A DNA stretch of 47,074 bases, taken from contig REEB01000097.1 of assembly GCA_007695295.1 (NCBI GenBank), positions 1 to 47,074 of the forward strand, written 5' to 3'. Made by a program: the position numbers and the translations under genes. Of the stretch, positions 8,356 to 16,715 are shown one piece after another. Source of the stretch: Puniceicoccaceae bacterium. GTDB lineage: Bacteria; Verrucomicrobiota; Verrucomicrobiia; Opitutales; Opitutaceae. Positions within the stretch are counted from its first letter, which is position 1. Each line of letters starts with the position of its first letter. Under the pieces are notes generated by a model that worked only from the letters and a program-made list of their open reading frames with translations, did not search any database and was not told the DNA's origin.

Positions 8356-9516
8356 TCATCCCTGGCCGGTGAAAGACGAGAAGGATGGAATCAAAGGCGC
8401 TGGACGATCCTGCTCCACTTTGAGGCGAAGCTGCCCACAGGCCGCGCTGATGTCGCCCCCTTTCTCCCGCCGGATCGTCACGCTCACCCGGCTCCTGCGC
8501 ACCTGCTCCACAAAAGCCTCCTGCCGCTCCAAGGACGGCCGTTCCCAAGGGAGACCGTCCACCCGATTGTAGGGGATGAGATTGACGTGGGCGTGCAGGT
8601 CAGCCGCGATCTCACCGAGCCGCGCCGCCTGCTCGGGACTATCATTCACTTCAGCAATGAGGATGAACTCCAGGGTAACCATCCGCCCATGGCTGCGGGT
8701 GAACTCCCGCACCGCCGGCAGCAGGACTTCCAGTGGATACTTCCGGTTGATCGGCATGATCTGGTCGCGGACCTCGTTGGTCGCTCCGTGCAGGCTGACG
8801 GCCAGCCGACACTGGAGCGCCTCCTTGGCCAGGCTCAGAATCTGCGGCACCAGCCCTGAAGTCGAAACCGTGATCCGGCGCGCCCCGAAGTTAAAACCCC
8901 AAGGTGCATTGATCGTCGTCAGAGCGGCCAGCAGCGCATCATAATTCGCCAGCGGCTCACCCATGCCCATGACCACGATGTTGTCGAAGGGCACGCGTCC
9001 GGTCGGGTCGCGCCCGGACCGGGCCTCTTCCAACCGGCAAACCTCCAGCACTTGCGCCACGATTTCACCGGCACTCAGATCCCGCTTCCAGCCCGCCAGC
9101 CCGGAAGCGCAAAACCGGCATCCATAGGCACAGCCGACCTGAGTGGACAAGCAGATGGTCCGGCGCGATTGCTCCTGGCCGACTCCCTGCTGGGGCGCCC
9201 GGATGAGAACGGTCTCGATCAACGAGCCATCCCTCAGCTCGAGCAGCAGCTTGTCGGTGACATCGCTGGACGTCTTGTCCAGCACGAGGCGCGTTGGCTC
9301 CAAGTCGAAACCCTCGGGAAGGGCGGCCCGGAGGGCGCGGGGCAGGTTGGTCATCTCCTCCCAGTCCGCCACCCGATGGTGAAACACCCACTCAAGAATC
9401 TGGCGGCCGCGGAAGGCCGGTTCGGCCCGTTCAGCCAGCCAACTTTCAAGGGCGGGCGGAGTCAGTCCGGCGGCAGGTGGCAGTGGAGGGGAAAATTTCA
9501 CGTTGGCGAAAGACAA
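8356..9516 (-). CDS. rlmN: Dual-specificity RNA methyltransferase RlmN
   Basis: RlmN is a radical-SAM enzyme that methylates C2 of A2503 in 23S rRNA and A37 of some tRNAs. The 386-residue product has the iron-sulfur motif C129-A-Y-G-C133-R-F-C136. It also has the GMGEPLANYD segment, the LAVSLHGA segment, and the methyl-carrying cysteine near the C-terminus in GGDISAACGQLR. Length and order are normal. It is divergent from the permease gene at 9570, with 53 bases between starts, and converges with the PEP-CTERM pair. Confidence 0.96.
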   Translation of the reverse strand: MSFANVKFSPPLPPAAGLTPPALESWLAERAEPAFRGRQILEWVFHHRVADWEEMTNLPRALRAALPEGFDLEPTRLVLDKTSSDVTDKLLLELRDGSLIETVLIRAPQQGVGQEQSRRTICLSTQVGCAYGCRFCASGLAGWKRDLSAGEIVAQVLEVCRLEEARSGRDPTGRVPFDNIVVMGMGEPLANYDALLAALTTINAPWGFNFGARRITVSTSGLVPQILSLAKEALQCRLAVSLHGATNEVRDQIMPINRKYPLEVLLPAVREFTRSHGRMVTLEFILIAEVNDSPEQAARLGEIAADLHAHVNLIPYNRVDGLPWERPSLERQEAFVEQVRRSRVSVTIRREKGGDISAACGQLRLKVEQDRPAPLIPSFSSFTGQG

Positions 9517-9569
9517 TCAGATGACAAAGGTGGGCGGCGGACCGGCAGGCGCCGGCTGCGTTCCAAACT

Positions 9570-10706
9570 ATGCCTCTTCTCCACCGCTACATCTTCAGAA
9601 GCGTTTTCGCGACGTGTTTTTTTTCCGTCGCCCTCGTCTCTTTCGTTCTGCTGACCGGCAATGCCATCCGCGACATCATCATGCTGTTGGCCGACGGTCA
9701 GTTGGGGCTGTGGATGACGGTGCGGCTCCTGGCCATCCTCTTCCCCTATGTTTTTTCCTATGCCCTACCCCTGGGCATGCTGGCGGGCATCCTCCTGGTG
9801 CTGGGGCGCATTTCCGCCCAACACGAAGTCACCGCCATGCGTTCGGCCGGCATCGGGGTCCTCCAAATGACTTCGCCCATTCTCCTGCTGGCGGTGCTCG
9901 GCACGGCCCTCAGCCTGACCGTGAACTTCTACTTCGGTCCCCAGGCGCGTACCAGCTACCGCGAGGAGCTGACCACGGCCATCCGGGAAAATCCGCTCGG
10001 CTTCATCGTCGAACGCACCTTTGTCCGCCAGTTCCCCGGCTATGTGCTGTACGTCGGTGAGCGCGACGGCCGCCAACTGCAGGACTTCTGGATCTGGGAA
10101 CTCGACGAGGCCCAGCGAGTCCGCAATTTCCTCCGCGCCGAAACGGGGTATTTCGATTTCGATGAGGAGACGAACTCACTCATCCTCGTCCTGCAGCGGG
10201 GCCAGTCGGAATTCCGCCATCCCCAGGAGCCTGAGAATTTCGCCCGCCCCCGGCCCGCCCTCGCCTTTGAGCGGGCCAGCATCCAGCTTCCCTTGGACCG
10301 GATCTTCGGAGGCGAATCCTTTCGCCGCAAGCTGTCCTGGATGACCTTCGGTGAACTCAGGGCCGAGGCCGCGGCACTCCAGACCCCGGAAGCCGCCGCC
10401 CGGCCCGAAGCCCGCCACCAGCTGCTCCAAGTGCGCATGGCCACCCAGGAGAAGTTCGCCATGGCTTTTTCCGTTTTGGCTTTTGCTCTCCTCGCCGTTC
10501 CTCTCGGCATCCGCGTCCAGCGCAAGGAGACCTCCGCCAATCTCGCCCTCGCCGTTGCCCTCGCCATGGGCTATTATTTTTTGCTCATTGCCATCGGCTG
10601 GCTGGACCGCTACCCCGCGCTCCGTCCGGACCTGCTGCTCTGGCTGCCCAATCTACTCTTTCAAGGGCTGGGGATTTTCCTTTGGTGGAGGCTTGGGCGG
10701 AATTGA
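9570..10706 (+). CDS. LptF/LptG-family permease (lipopolysaccharide export)
   Basis: This 378-residue inner-membrane protein belongs to the LptF/LptG (YjgP/YjgQ) family. With LptB and LptC, these proteins extract lipopolysaccharide from the inner membrane and pass it to the periplasmic bridge. The family opening is clear (LLHRYIFRSVFATCFFSVAL), with helices 2-3 around ILFPYVFSYALPLGMLAGILLV and the conserved EVTAMRSAGIG turn. A periplasmic beta-jellyroll region follows (about residues 130-250), then three C-terminal helices (MAFSVLAFALLAVPLGIR and onward). Which of LptF or LptG it is cannot be told by eye, and no partner gene is adjacent. A channel gene follows closely on the same strand. Confidence 0.88.
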   Translation: MPLLHRYIFRSVFATCFFSVALVSFVLLTGNAIRDIIMLLADGQLGLWMTVRLLAILFPYVFSYALPLGMLAGILLVLGRISAQHEVTAMRSAGIGVLQMTSPILLLAVLGTALSLTVNFYFGPQARTSYREELTTAIRENPLGFIVERTFVRQFPGYVLYVGERDGRQLQDFWIWELDEAQRVRNFLRAETGYFDFDEETNSLILVLQRGQSEFRHPQEPENFARPRPALAFERASIQLPLDRIFGGESFRRKLSWMTFGELRAEAAALQTPEAAARPEARHQLLQVRMATQEKFAMAFSVLAFALLAVPLGIRVQRKETSANLALAVALAMGYYFLLIAIGWLDRYPALRPDLLLWLPNLLFQGLGIFLWWRLGRN

Positions 10707-10784
10707 AATTGCTTCTCACGGAGGTTGCAAAGCCAACCGCAGCAACCAGACTCCCTCGCTTCTCCTCAACAACCTGCCCTCAAC

Positions 10785-11624
10785 ATGCCTGAAGAATCCA
10801 CTGTCGAAGAAGTCGTCGATTTCCTTGTCCGGTTTATGGCCGAATACGGCCTTTCCGTGCTCGGGGCTCTCATCACCCTGATTGTCGGTTACATCATTGC
10901 CAACTTCGCCCGCAAGCTGCTCAACCGGGCGATGGCCAGGACCAAGGTCGATCCGGTCCTGCAACCCTGGCCGGGTGCCATCGCCAAGCTGGTCATCATC
11001 GTCGTGACCATCATCGCGGTCCTCGACCGCTTCGGCGTCGAAACCACCAGCATGATCGCCGTGGTCGGTGCCGCCGGTCTTGCCATCGGCCTCGCCCTCC
11101 AAGGCACCTTGAGCAATGTCGCCAGCGGCGTCATGCTGCTCATCTTCCGTCCTTTCGGAGTGGGCGATGCCGTCAACATCGACGGCGAGGTCGTCATCAT
11201 CTCAGAGATCGGCCTCTTCATGACCTTCGCCAATCTGCCGGACGGCCCCCGCGTCATCATCCCCAACTCGCGGGTCTGGGGCAACAAGGTCGTCAACTTG
11301 TCCATCACCGTCGAGGACCGCCGCCGCATCAATGAGGTTTTCTGCATTTCCTATGCCGACGACATGGGCAAGGCCATCGAGGTTCTGAAGCAAATGTGCG
11401 AGGAGGAGGAACGCGTGCTCAAGGACCCACCGCCGCTCGTCGCCGTCACCAAGCTCAACGACAGCTCGGTCGACTTGGTTTTCTGGGCCTGGACGAAACG
11501 CGCCGATTGGTGGCCGACCCGGCTCGACCTCATCAAGCGGGGCAAAGAGCGCCTCGAAGCCGCCGGCATCACCATCCCCTTCCCGCAAAGGGATGTGCAC
11601 CTCTTCAACGAGAAAACCGGTTGA
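10785..11624 (+). CDS. MscS-family mechanosensitive channel
   Basis: This small-conductance channel (279 residues) opens under membrane tension to release solutes in hypo-osmotic shock. It has three hydrophobic stretches: GLSVLGALITLIVGYIIANF, KLVIIVVTIIAVLDRF, and the pore helix with the MscS Ala/Gly pattern (AAGLAIGLALQGTLSNVASGVMLL). The beta domain (RPFGVGDAVNIDGEVVIISEIGLF) and PNSRVWG follow, and a C-terminal alpha/beta region ends before the terminator. The start is ATG 10785. A TTG at 10725 is in frame, but the GGAGG beside it sits too close to act for that codon. Sixty to eighty bases separate it from the LptF/G gene, so co-transcription is possible. Confidence 0.93.
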   Translation: MPEESTVEEVVDFLVRFMAEYGLSVLGALITLIVGYIIANFARKLLNRAMARTKVDPVLQPWPGAIAKLVIIVVTIIAVLDRFGVETTSMIAVVGAAGLAIGLALQGTLSNVASGVMLLIFRPFGVGDAVNIDGEVVIISEIGLFMTFANLPDGPRVIIPNSRVWGNKVVNLSITVEDRRRINEVFCISYADDMGKAIEVLKQMCEEEERVLKDPPPLVAVTKLNDSSVDLVFWAWTKRADWWPTRLDLIKRGKERLEAAGITIPFPQRDVHLFNEKTG

Positions 11625-11634
11625 TCGTTTTCCG

Positions 11635-11660
11635 GGGCGCCTTCGGGCGCCCTTTTTTTT
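11635..11660 (+). terminator. Rho-independent terminator after MscS
   Basis: A 7-bp GC stem (11635-11641 with 11646-11652) with a TTCG tetraloop, followed by eight T at 11653-11660. Confidence 0.94.
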
Positions 11661-11694
11661 GTATCCGGATGCCGGTGACCAGGCTGAATCCAGG

Positions 11695-12873
11695 TCAATG
11701 CTCGAGCAACCGGACGCGGCCGTCGATTTTCGGGAACTGCAGGGTCACGACCGTGCCGATGCCCTCCTTGCTCTCGATCCCCACTTGCCCGCCGTGCTCG
11801 CGCATGATTCGCTGCACAATCATCAGCCCGAGTCCGTGACCGCCGCGCTTGGTGCTCTGGTAAGGCTGAAAAACCCTTCCGAGATGCTCGCTCCTGATCC
11901 CGTGGCCGGAGTCGCCGATCTGCAGGATCACGTGCTGGTCGTCGTCGCGAAACTTGAACTTGATCCGCCCTCCCTCACGCATCGCCTCCATCGCGTTTTT
12001 CACTAGGTTGAAGAGAACCTGTTTGATCTGGTTCGGATCCGCCAAGACCGGCGGAGGCGTCACTTCCGTCTCCACCTCCACCTTCAAGCCTCTGTCCTCC
12101 AGCTCTCCCGAGAGGAAAGTCAGCGACTCTTCGAGGATGGCGAGAAGATTGGCCTGTTGAAAATCCGGACGCTGCGGGCGGATGGCTTCGAGAAAATGGC
12201 GGATGATGCGGTCCAGCCGACCCACCTCCGACCGGCTCACCTCCACCGCCTCCCGCAGCTTCTCAGACGCAGGAGAGTGATCCATGCGCTTGAGCTGACG
12301 CTCCATCAGTTGCAGGTGAATTTCCAGCGAGTTGAGCGGATTGCCCAGCTCGTGCGCCACCCCAGCCGCCAGCAGCAGAATGGAGTCGACCCTTTCGCTT
12401 TCGATCCGCTCTTCGGTCGAAACGCGTTCTTCGGTGATGTCGGATAAAATCACCGCCACCCGTTGCGCGGACTCCGGCTGCTCGCCCTCGGCCGGCGTTT
12501 CAAATGCCACCAGATAAAGCCGCACGAAGCGGCGTTCGGGATAGGTCAGCTCCAGCTCACGGGTGGCGCTGCCGCCAGCCTGGACCGCCTCCCGCGGGAG
12601 CGATTTCTCCAGGCCGGGAACCAGCCGCCAGAGCGTCACCCGACCGAGTTCTTCATCCTTCAATCCGATCAGGGTTTTGCCCGCTTGGTTGGCGTATTCG
12701 ATGACCCCGGACGCGTCGATCACGAGGATACCTTCGCGAATCAGGTTGAAGACCGTTTCAAGCAGGCCGCGCTCCCGGGCGAGCCGCTGGGCGAGGTTGG
12801 CGAGATTGACGGTGTCAAGTGAGTCGAGCCGACCGAGAATGCGGTCAAGAGGACTGGATTTTCGGCCGGGCAT
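11695..12873 (-). CDS. Soluble PAS-domain sensor histidine kinase (NtrB-like)
   Basis: This 392-residue kinase has no membrane segment, so it should sense a cytoplasmic signal. A short coiled N-terminus leads into a PAS domain (about 38-150: ETVFNLIREGILVIDASG onward). The HisKA domain follows with phosphoacceptor H174 in GVAHELGNPLNSLEIHL. Then comes an ATPase domain with the N box (NLVKNAMEAM), GDSGHGI, the KRGGHGLGLMIV lid, and GTVVTLQFP. The order is that of NtrB/GlnL-type kinases, which usually pair with sigma-54 activators. No response regulator is adjacent. The gene lies 18 bases downstream of the GNAT-nitrilase gene on the same strand, so the two are probably co-transcribed. Its partner may be elsewhere in the genome. 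Confidence 0.93.
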   Translation of the reverse strand: MPGRKSSPLDRILGRLDSLDTVNLANLAQRLARERGLLETVFNLIREGILVIDASGVIEYANQAGKTLIGLKDEELGRVTLWRLVPGLEKSLPREAVQAGGSATRELELTYPERRFVRLYLVAFETPAEGEQPESAQRVAVILSDITEERVSTEERIESERVDSILLLAAGVAHELGNPLNSLEIHLQLMERQLKRMDHSPASEKLREAVEVSRSEVGRLDRIIRHFLEAIRPQRPDFQQANLLAILEESLTFLSGELEDRGLKVEVETEVTPPPVLADPNQIKQVLFNLVKNAMEAMREGGRIKFKFRDDDQHVILQIGDSGHGIRSEHLGRVFQPYQSTKRGGHGLGLMIVQRIMREHGGQVGIESKEGIGTVVTLQFPKIDGRVRLLEH

Positions 12874-12891
12874 GATCGGGCAGGCTTTTCC

Positions 12892-14484
12892 TCAATCCGG
12901 CAGATCCAGCGGAGTGGAGCGCTCCACATCGGAATCCCGGGGCAGGTTGCGCAGCTTGGCGGTGATTTCGAAGAGATCGCGGCGGCGGTCGCGGCGGGGT
13001 GTCACCGATCCCTGGCTGCGGGACCGGTAGAGATTTTCGATATCAAGATCGGTCACAAGAAGGGTCTCCACGTTGGAGTCCGCCTGCGCCTGGATGCCGT
13101 CACGGGCGAATTCGAAGTCCGAGGGCGTGAAAACCGCCGCCTGTCCGTAATGGATATCCATCGCGGGCACGCTGGGCAGATTGCCGATGATGCCGGCGGT
13201 GACGATATAGACTTGGTTTTCGATCGCCCTCGCCTGCGCGCAATACCGCACCCGCAGGTAGCCCTGCCGGTTGTCGGTGCAGTAGGGCACGAAAATAATC
13301 TCCGCCCCATGATCGGCGAGGTAGCGCGCAGCCTCGGGAAATTCGATGTCGTAGCAGATGAGCACGCCGATCTTCGCCTTCGGCGTCTGCAGCAGGAACA
13401 GTTCGTCGCCTCCGCTGATCCCCCACTCCCGCCGCTCGGACGGCGTGATGTGGAGCTTGGGCTGGGCAAACCACGATCCGTCCGGCTTGAAGATGAGGCT
13501 TTTGTTGTAGAGCCGCTCCCCTTCGAGAATGGGATGACTGCCGGCGATGATGTAGTGGCCGTAGCGACGCGCCAAGCCACCCATCAACTCAATGAAGGGC
13601 TCGGTGTACTCAGAGAGACGGCGGATGCCTTCCAAGGGCGCCAGCGCATCGATCTGGCTCAGCAACTGCACGGAGAAAAACTCCGGAAAAACAACGAAAT
13701 CCGATTCATAATCCGCCGCCGTTTCAACGAAATAGCTCACTTGGGCGGCGAAATCGTCGAACGACGTCACCCGCCGCATCTGGTACTGTACGCAGGCCAC
13801 GCGGACTTTGCGATCGGTGTCGCGCGGTTCACGGTAGTCCGGATTCAACCACTCGATGAAGCTGGCACAGTTGCCGCTGGCCGGATCGGAGAGGTAGTTG
13901 TGCAAGACCCCCCGGGGGACGAATCCCTGCCGGAGGTGGAAACCCAAGACCTCATCCACCAGGTCGCCCGCTTCCACGCGCTTGAGGTATTCCTCCGGAC
14001 TCACCTCCCCGCCCACCGCAGCCAAACCGGCCAGGCGCCCGCCGCCCACCATCCTCCACAGGTTCAATTCCCGGCAGAGGCGGCGCCTTCCTTCATACAG
14101 AAGCGAGCCGATCCCCTGCCTCCGGTGCTCCGGATGCACGTAGGTGTCGACCGCATACAAGGTATCACCCCGCGGATTGTGGTTGTGGAAAAAGCCGCCG
14201 TCGGTGATGCCCGCAAAGGTGTGGGGACGCAGGGGATCCGGCTCCAAGGTCACGATCAACGACGCCGCCCCCCCGACGATTTCACCGTCCAGCTCGGCCA
14301 CCAGTTGCCCGTCGCCAAATGTCCGCAGGTGGTGCGAGAGATGTCCTTCCCGCCAGACCAGGCTCTGGATCTGCAGGTCGCCGTAGCAGATGCGGTTGAG
14401 CGCGACAAGGTGGGGGATGTCCGCCGAAGTTGCGGGCCGGATCAACACCTCCCCGGCTTTGGTTTCCTCGGAAAACGGAGTCAT
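12892..14484 (-). CDS. Fused GNAT acetyltransferase / carbon-nitrogen hydrolase
   Basis: The 530-residue protein joins two enzymes. The N-terminal part (about 10-220) is a GNAT acetyltransferase with VHPEHRRQGIGSLLYEGRRR as the acetyl-CoA loop. The C-terminal part (about 235-510) is a nitrilase-superfamily amidase. Its Glu-Lys-Cys triad is visible as FPEFFSVQ, KLHITPSERREWGI and the nucleophile Cys in GVLICYDIEFPEAAR. The fused architecture occurs in several bacterial groups; the substrate is not established from sequence. The frame is open to 14604, but the first 40 codons are unlike the family, so the start is ATG 14484. A PAS histidine kinase follows 18 bases downstream, suggesting that product or substrate level may be linked to a two-component signal. 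Confidence 0.9.
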   Translation of the reverse strand: MTPFSEETKAGEVLIRPATSADIPHLVALNRICYGDLQIQSLVWREGHLSHHLRTFGDGQLVAELDGEIVGGAASLIVTLEPDPLRPHTFAGITDGGFFHNHNPRGDTLYAVDTYVHPEHRRQGIGSLLYEGRRRLCRELNLWRMVGGGRLAGLAAVGGEVSPEEYLKRVEAGDLVDEVLGFHLRQGFVPRGVLHNYLSDPASGNCASFIEWLNPDYREPRDTDRKVRVACVQYQMRRVTSFDDFAAQVSYFVETAADYESDFVVFPEFFSVQLLSQIDALAPLEGIRRLSEYTEPFIELMGGLARRYGHYIIAGSHPILEGERLYNKSLIFKPDGSWFAQPKLHITPSERREWGISGGDELFLLQTPKAKIGVLICYDIEFPEAARYLADHGAEIIFVPYCTDNRQGYLRVRYCAQARAIENQVYIVTAGIIGNLPSVPAMDIHYGQAAVFTPSDFEFARDGIQAQADSNVETLLVTDLDIENLYRSRSQGSVTPRRDRRRDLFEITAKLRNLPRDSDVERSTPLDLPD

Positions 14485-14626
14485 GGGCAGCCGGCCTTTG
14501 CTAGCGGAGTCCGGCCGGGGCCGGGAGCATGGCCGCGGCCGAAAACCGGGTTTGGTAGTCTGGGCATCCGCCGGACATTGGCAGGCCCACGGCTGCCTTG
14601 GCAAGCCGTCAGCCGCACCGGCGGAC

Positions 14627-14701
14627 TGGAGGCGCGGGCCGGAATCGAACCGGCGTATAGGAGTTTTGCAGACTCCGGCCTTACCACTTGGCTACCGCGC
14701 C
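14627..14701 (-). tRNA. tRNA-Cys (GCA anticodon)
   Basis: Read on the minus strand, the acceptor arms GGCGCGG (14701-14695) and CCGCGCC (14637-14631) pair fully. The anticodon loop is CTGCAAA with anticodon GCA. The T-loop is TTCGATT. The discriminator is U73, the cysteine identity base, and CCA is encoded (14629-14627). Confidence 0.96.
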
Positions 14702-14776
14702 GCAGGCAACAGATCGCTAACTTCCCGGCTCTCATCCGGGCTGGCAAGCGGAATTTACGCTCCGCAGACCACGAAA

Positions 14777-15574
14777 TCAGGCTTCGGACCGTGCCGCCTC
14801 CCGCCACCGACGGGCCACGTCATCCCAGTCGATCACTTCAAAAAAGGCTTCCACATATTCGGAGCGGCGGTTCTGGTACTTCAGGTAGTAGGCATGCTCC
14901 CAAACATCGATGGCGAGCAATGGCACCACCCCGTGCACCGTCAGGTCATGGTGTTTCTCGGCCTGAAAGACCACCAGTTGGTCGCTGAGCGGTTCATAGC
15001 CGAGGAGGCCCCAACCGCTGGCTTCGACCGAATTGGATGCTGCTTCGAAGAGGCGCCGAAACGCGCGGAAGTCACCGAAGTCCGCGGCGATTTTATCCGC
15101 CAGTGCTCCCGTCGGCTCTCCGCCGCCGCCAGGTTTCATGTTCGTCCAGAAAATCACGTGCAGCGAATGTCCGGAGCCGTGAAAAGCCAGCTCCCGGCTC
15201 CAATGCTTGGCCATCGCCGCCGGTTCCTCGCCCGCGGCGATCGCCCGCAGTCGACCCAAGGCCCGGTTGGCCCCGTCCACATAGCCTTGGTGGTGGAGGC
15301 TGTGGTGGAGACGCATCGTCTGCCCATCGATATAGGGCTCCAGCGCATCGTAGGCGTATGGCAGCTCGGGGAGGATGAACTCCCCATCGCTCCAGCCGAT
15401 CGCGTGCGCCGGGACAGCACCCCCGCCCTCACGGGCGGAGGATCTTCCCTGGCCCGCCGCCACTTGGGCCAGCCCAAGGGCGGCGGCGCTCACTCCAAGC
15501 GTTTTCAAGGCGGACCGCCGGTCCAGGTTCACGGATTGTCGGGCAGTGCCGGAATTGGGCTCTTGATGGATCAT
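14777..15574 (-). CDS. Exported Fe/Mn superoxide dismutase with Tat signal
   Basis: The mature part is a Fe/Mn superoxide dismutase, turning superoxide into oxygen and hydrogen peroxide. Family landmarks are ELPYAYDALEPYID, the HHSLHHQGYVDGAN helix, SLHVIFWTNM, and the metal ligands in IDVWEHAYYLKY. The 265-residue product begins with a twin-arginine signal (DRRSALKTLGVSAAALGL), so it should fold with its metal in the cytoplasm and be exported by Tat to the periplasm. The start ATG 15574 leaves a short N-region before RR; a 12-residue longer frame is possible. Iron versus manganese preference was not resolved. It stands alone on the minus strand between tRNA-Cys and the YceI pair. Confidence 0.93.
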   Translation of the reverse strand: MIHQEPNSGTARQSVNLDRRSALKTLGVSAAALGLAQVAAGQGRSSAREGGGAVPAHAIGWSDGEFILPELPYAYDALEPYIDGQTMRLHHSLHHQGYVDGANRALGRLRAIAAGEEPAAMAKHWSRELAFHGSGHSLHVIFWTNMKPGGGGEPTGALADKIAADFGDFRAFRRLFEAASNSVEASGWGLLGYEPLSDQLVVFQAEKHHDLTVHGVVPLLAIDVWEHAYYLKYQNRRSEYVEAFFEVIDWDDVARRWREAARSEA

Positions 15575-15640
15575 AATCTCCCAGTATGAGATGAGCGGGA
15601 GCGGCTTCAACCCCTCCCTGCAAAAAGCGGCCGCGGGTGC

Positions 15641-16273
15641 TCAGCCCCGTGGCGCAATCCCGGCCAAGCTCAGGGTGAGGCGGATTTCATCCGCCACGCG
15701 GTCCAAGTTCTGCCCCGGCCGGATTCCGAAATCCGTCCGGCTGATCGGGAAGTCGCTCCGCACCACCAGCAGATCGCCGTCGGCGTCGATGCCCCCGCGC
15801 GCCCTCAGCATGCCGGGAAGGTAAGTCAGGCGGGCCTGCACCGTCATGGGTTTGGCCACGCCTTTGATCGTCATCGTGCCGGAGAGGGTCGCGAGCACGT
15901 TGCGCTCGTCGGTGCGCTCGTAGGCATCGACCGACTCCACCTCGAACTGAATCTCGGGGTGGGCCTGGACATTGAGCCAGCCGTTGCCGTGCAAGTGCTC
16001 CCGCATGAGGGGATTGCCGACGTGCAGGGAGCCGGCTTCGACGACAATCCGGCCTTTCAGGGACGCGGGATCATCGGGATCATAATGGACGTTGCCGGAG
16101 ATTCCGGTGGCCGTTCCGTTGATGGATTCGAGGGGTGCATCGAGCTGGAACACGATGTTGTTCACCCCCTTGGGGTCCTTGAAGTCGAATTCGATCGGGG
16201 CCGCGCTGAGCGCAGCCGCGGTCAGGCCCAGCCCGGCCGCCAGGAGCAGTCGTTTGATTGTGGATACAGTCAT
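15641..16273 (-). CDS. YceI-family periplasmic protein
   Basis: This 210-residue exported protein (signal MTVSTIKRLLLAAGLGLTAA, cut near LSAA-PIEFDF) has the YceI lipocalin-like fold that binds long-chain isoprenoid lipids. Family signatures are the repeated strand pattern, MREHLHGNGWLNVQAHPEIQF, LSGTMTIKGVAKPM and SRTDFGIRPG. Its ATG overlaps the stop of the upstream 99-residue membrane protein gene (ATGA, 16270-16273), so the two are translationally coupled. Small membrane partners, often cytochrome b561-like, are common beside yceI, but this partner has no histidine pattern of that kind. Confidence 0.9.
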   Translation of the reverse strand: MTVSTIKRLLLAAGLGLTAAALSAAPIEFDFKDPKGVNNIVFQLDAPLESINGTATGISGNVHYDPDDPASLKGRIVVEAGSLHVGNPLMREHLHGNGWLNVQAHPEIQFEVESVDAYERTDERNVLATLSGTMTIKGVAKPMTVQARLTYLPGMLRARGGIDADGDLLVVRSDFPISRTDFGIRPGQNLDRVADEIRLTLSLAGIAPRG

Positions 16274-16569
16274 GATGATTTCTTGGTTGAAACGGATGAG
16301 GTGAAACGCCCGAGCCCGAAACCAGCGGCCAAGAACCCGAGCGCCAGAAGAGAGCCCGCCACCGGAAACTCTATTCCGGGAAGAAATTTGTCCTCGTGGA
16401 CCGGGAAGCTCAGCTCGGTGATGGGATCGACTTCCATCACGGTCACGCTCGTCACCGTCCAGCCCACCCGAAAGCCGCCGTAGCCCCAAAACGCCAAACC
16501 CACGGCGAGGCAGAAAAGACCAATTCCGATGAGGCAGCGGGAGAAGCGGCGTTGGAAGGAATGGTGCAT
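16270..16569 (-). CDS. Small two-helix membrane protein coupled to YceI
   Basis: I do not recognise this 99-residue protein. It has two hydrophobic helices, at about residues 13-33 (IGIGLFCLAVGLAFWGYGGF) and 68-86 (PVAGSLLALGFLAAGFGLG). About 30 residues between them (VTVMEVDPITELSFPVHED region) probably face the periplasm. The stop overlaps the yceI start by ATGA. The frame is open up to 16710; ATG 16569 is chosen because residues before it are low-complexity and overlap the htpG upstream region. It is divergent from htpG. Confidence 0.65.
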   Translation of the reverse strand: MHHSFQRRFSRCLIGIGLFCLAVGLAFWGYGGFRVGWTVTSVTVMEVDPITELSFPVHEDKFLPGIEFPVAGSLLALGFLAAGFGLGRFTSSVSTKKSS

Positions 16570-16715
16570 CAGCCTGCCAAATTGGCCGCATTTTCCCGAA
16601 ACGCAACCGCCCTCACCAGACCCGCCTTCCCGACGGCCGGACGGTGACGCCGAAATCATTCTTGCCTCCAGCTCCCCCAACCGTAACGAAAAACCTTTAC
16701 CCAAACGCAACCACC

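Noticed and set aside
16570-16715. CIRCE operator upstream of htpG
   Set aside because: No TTAGCACTC-N9-GAGTGCTAA inverted repeat or close relative is present.
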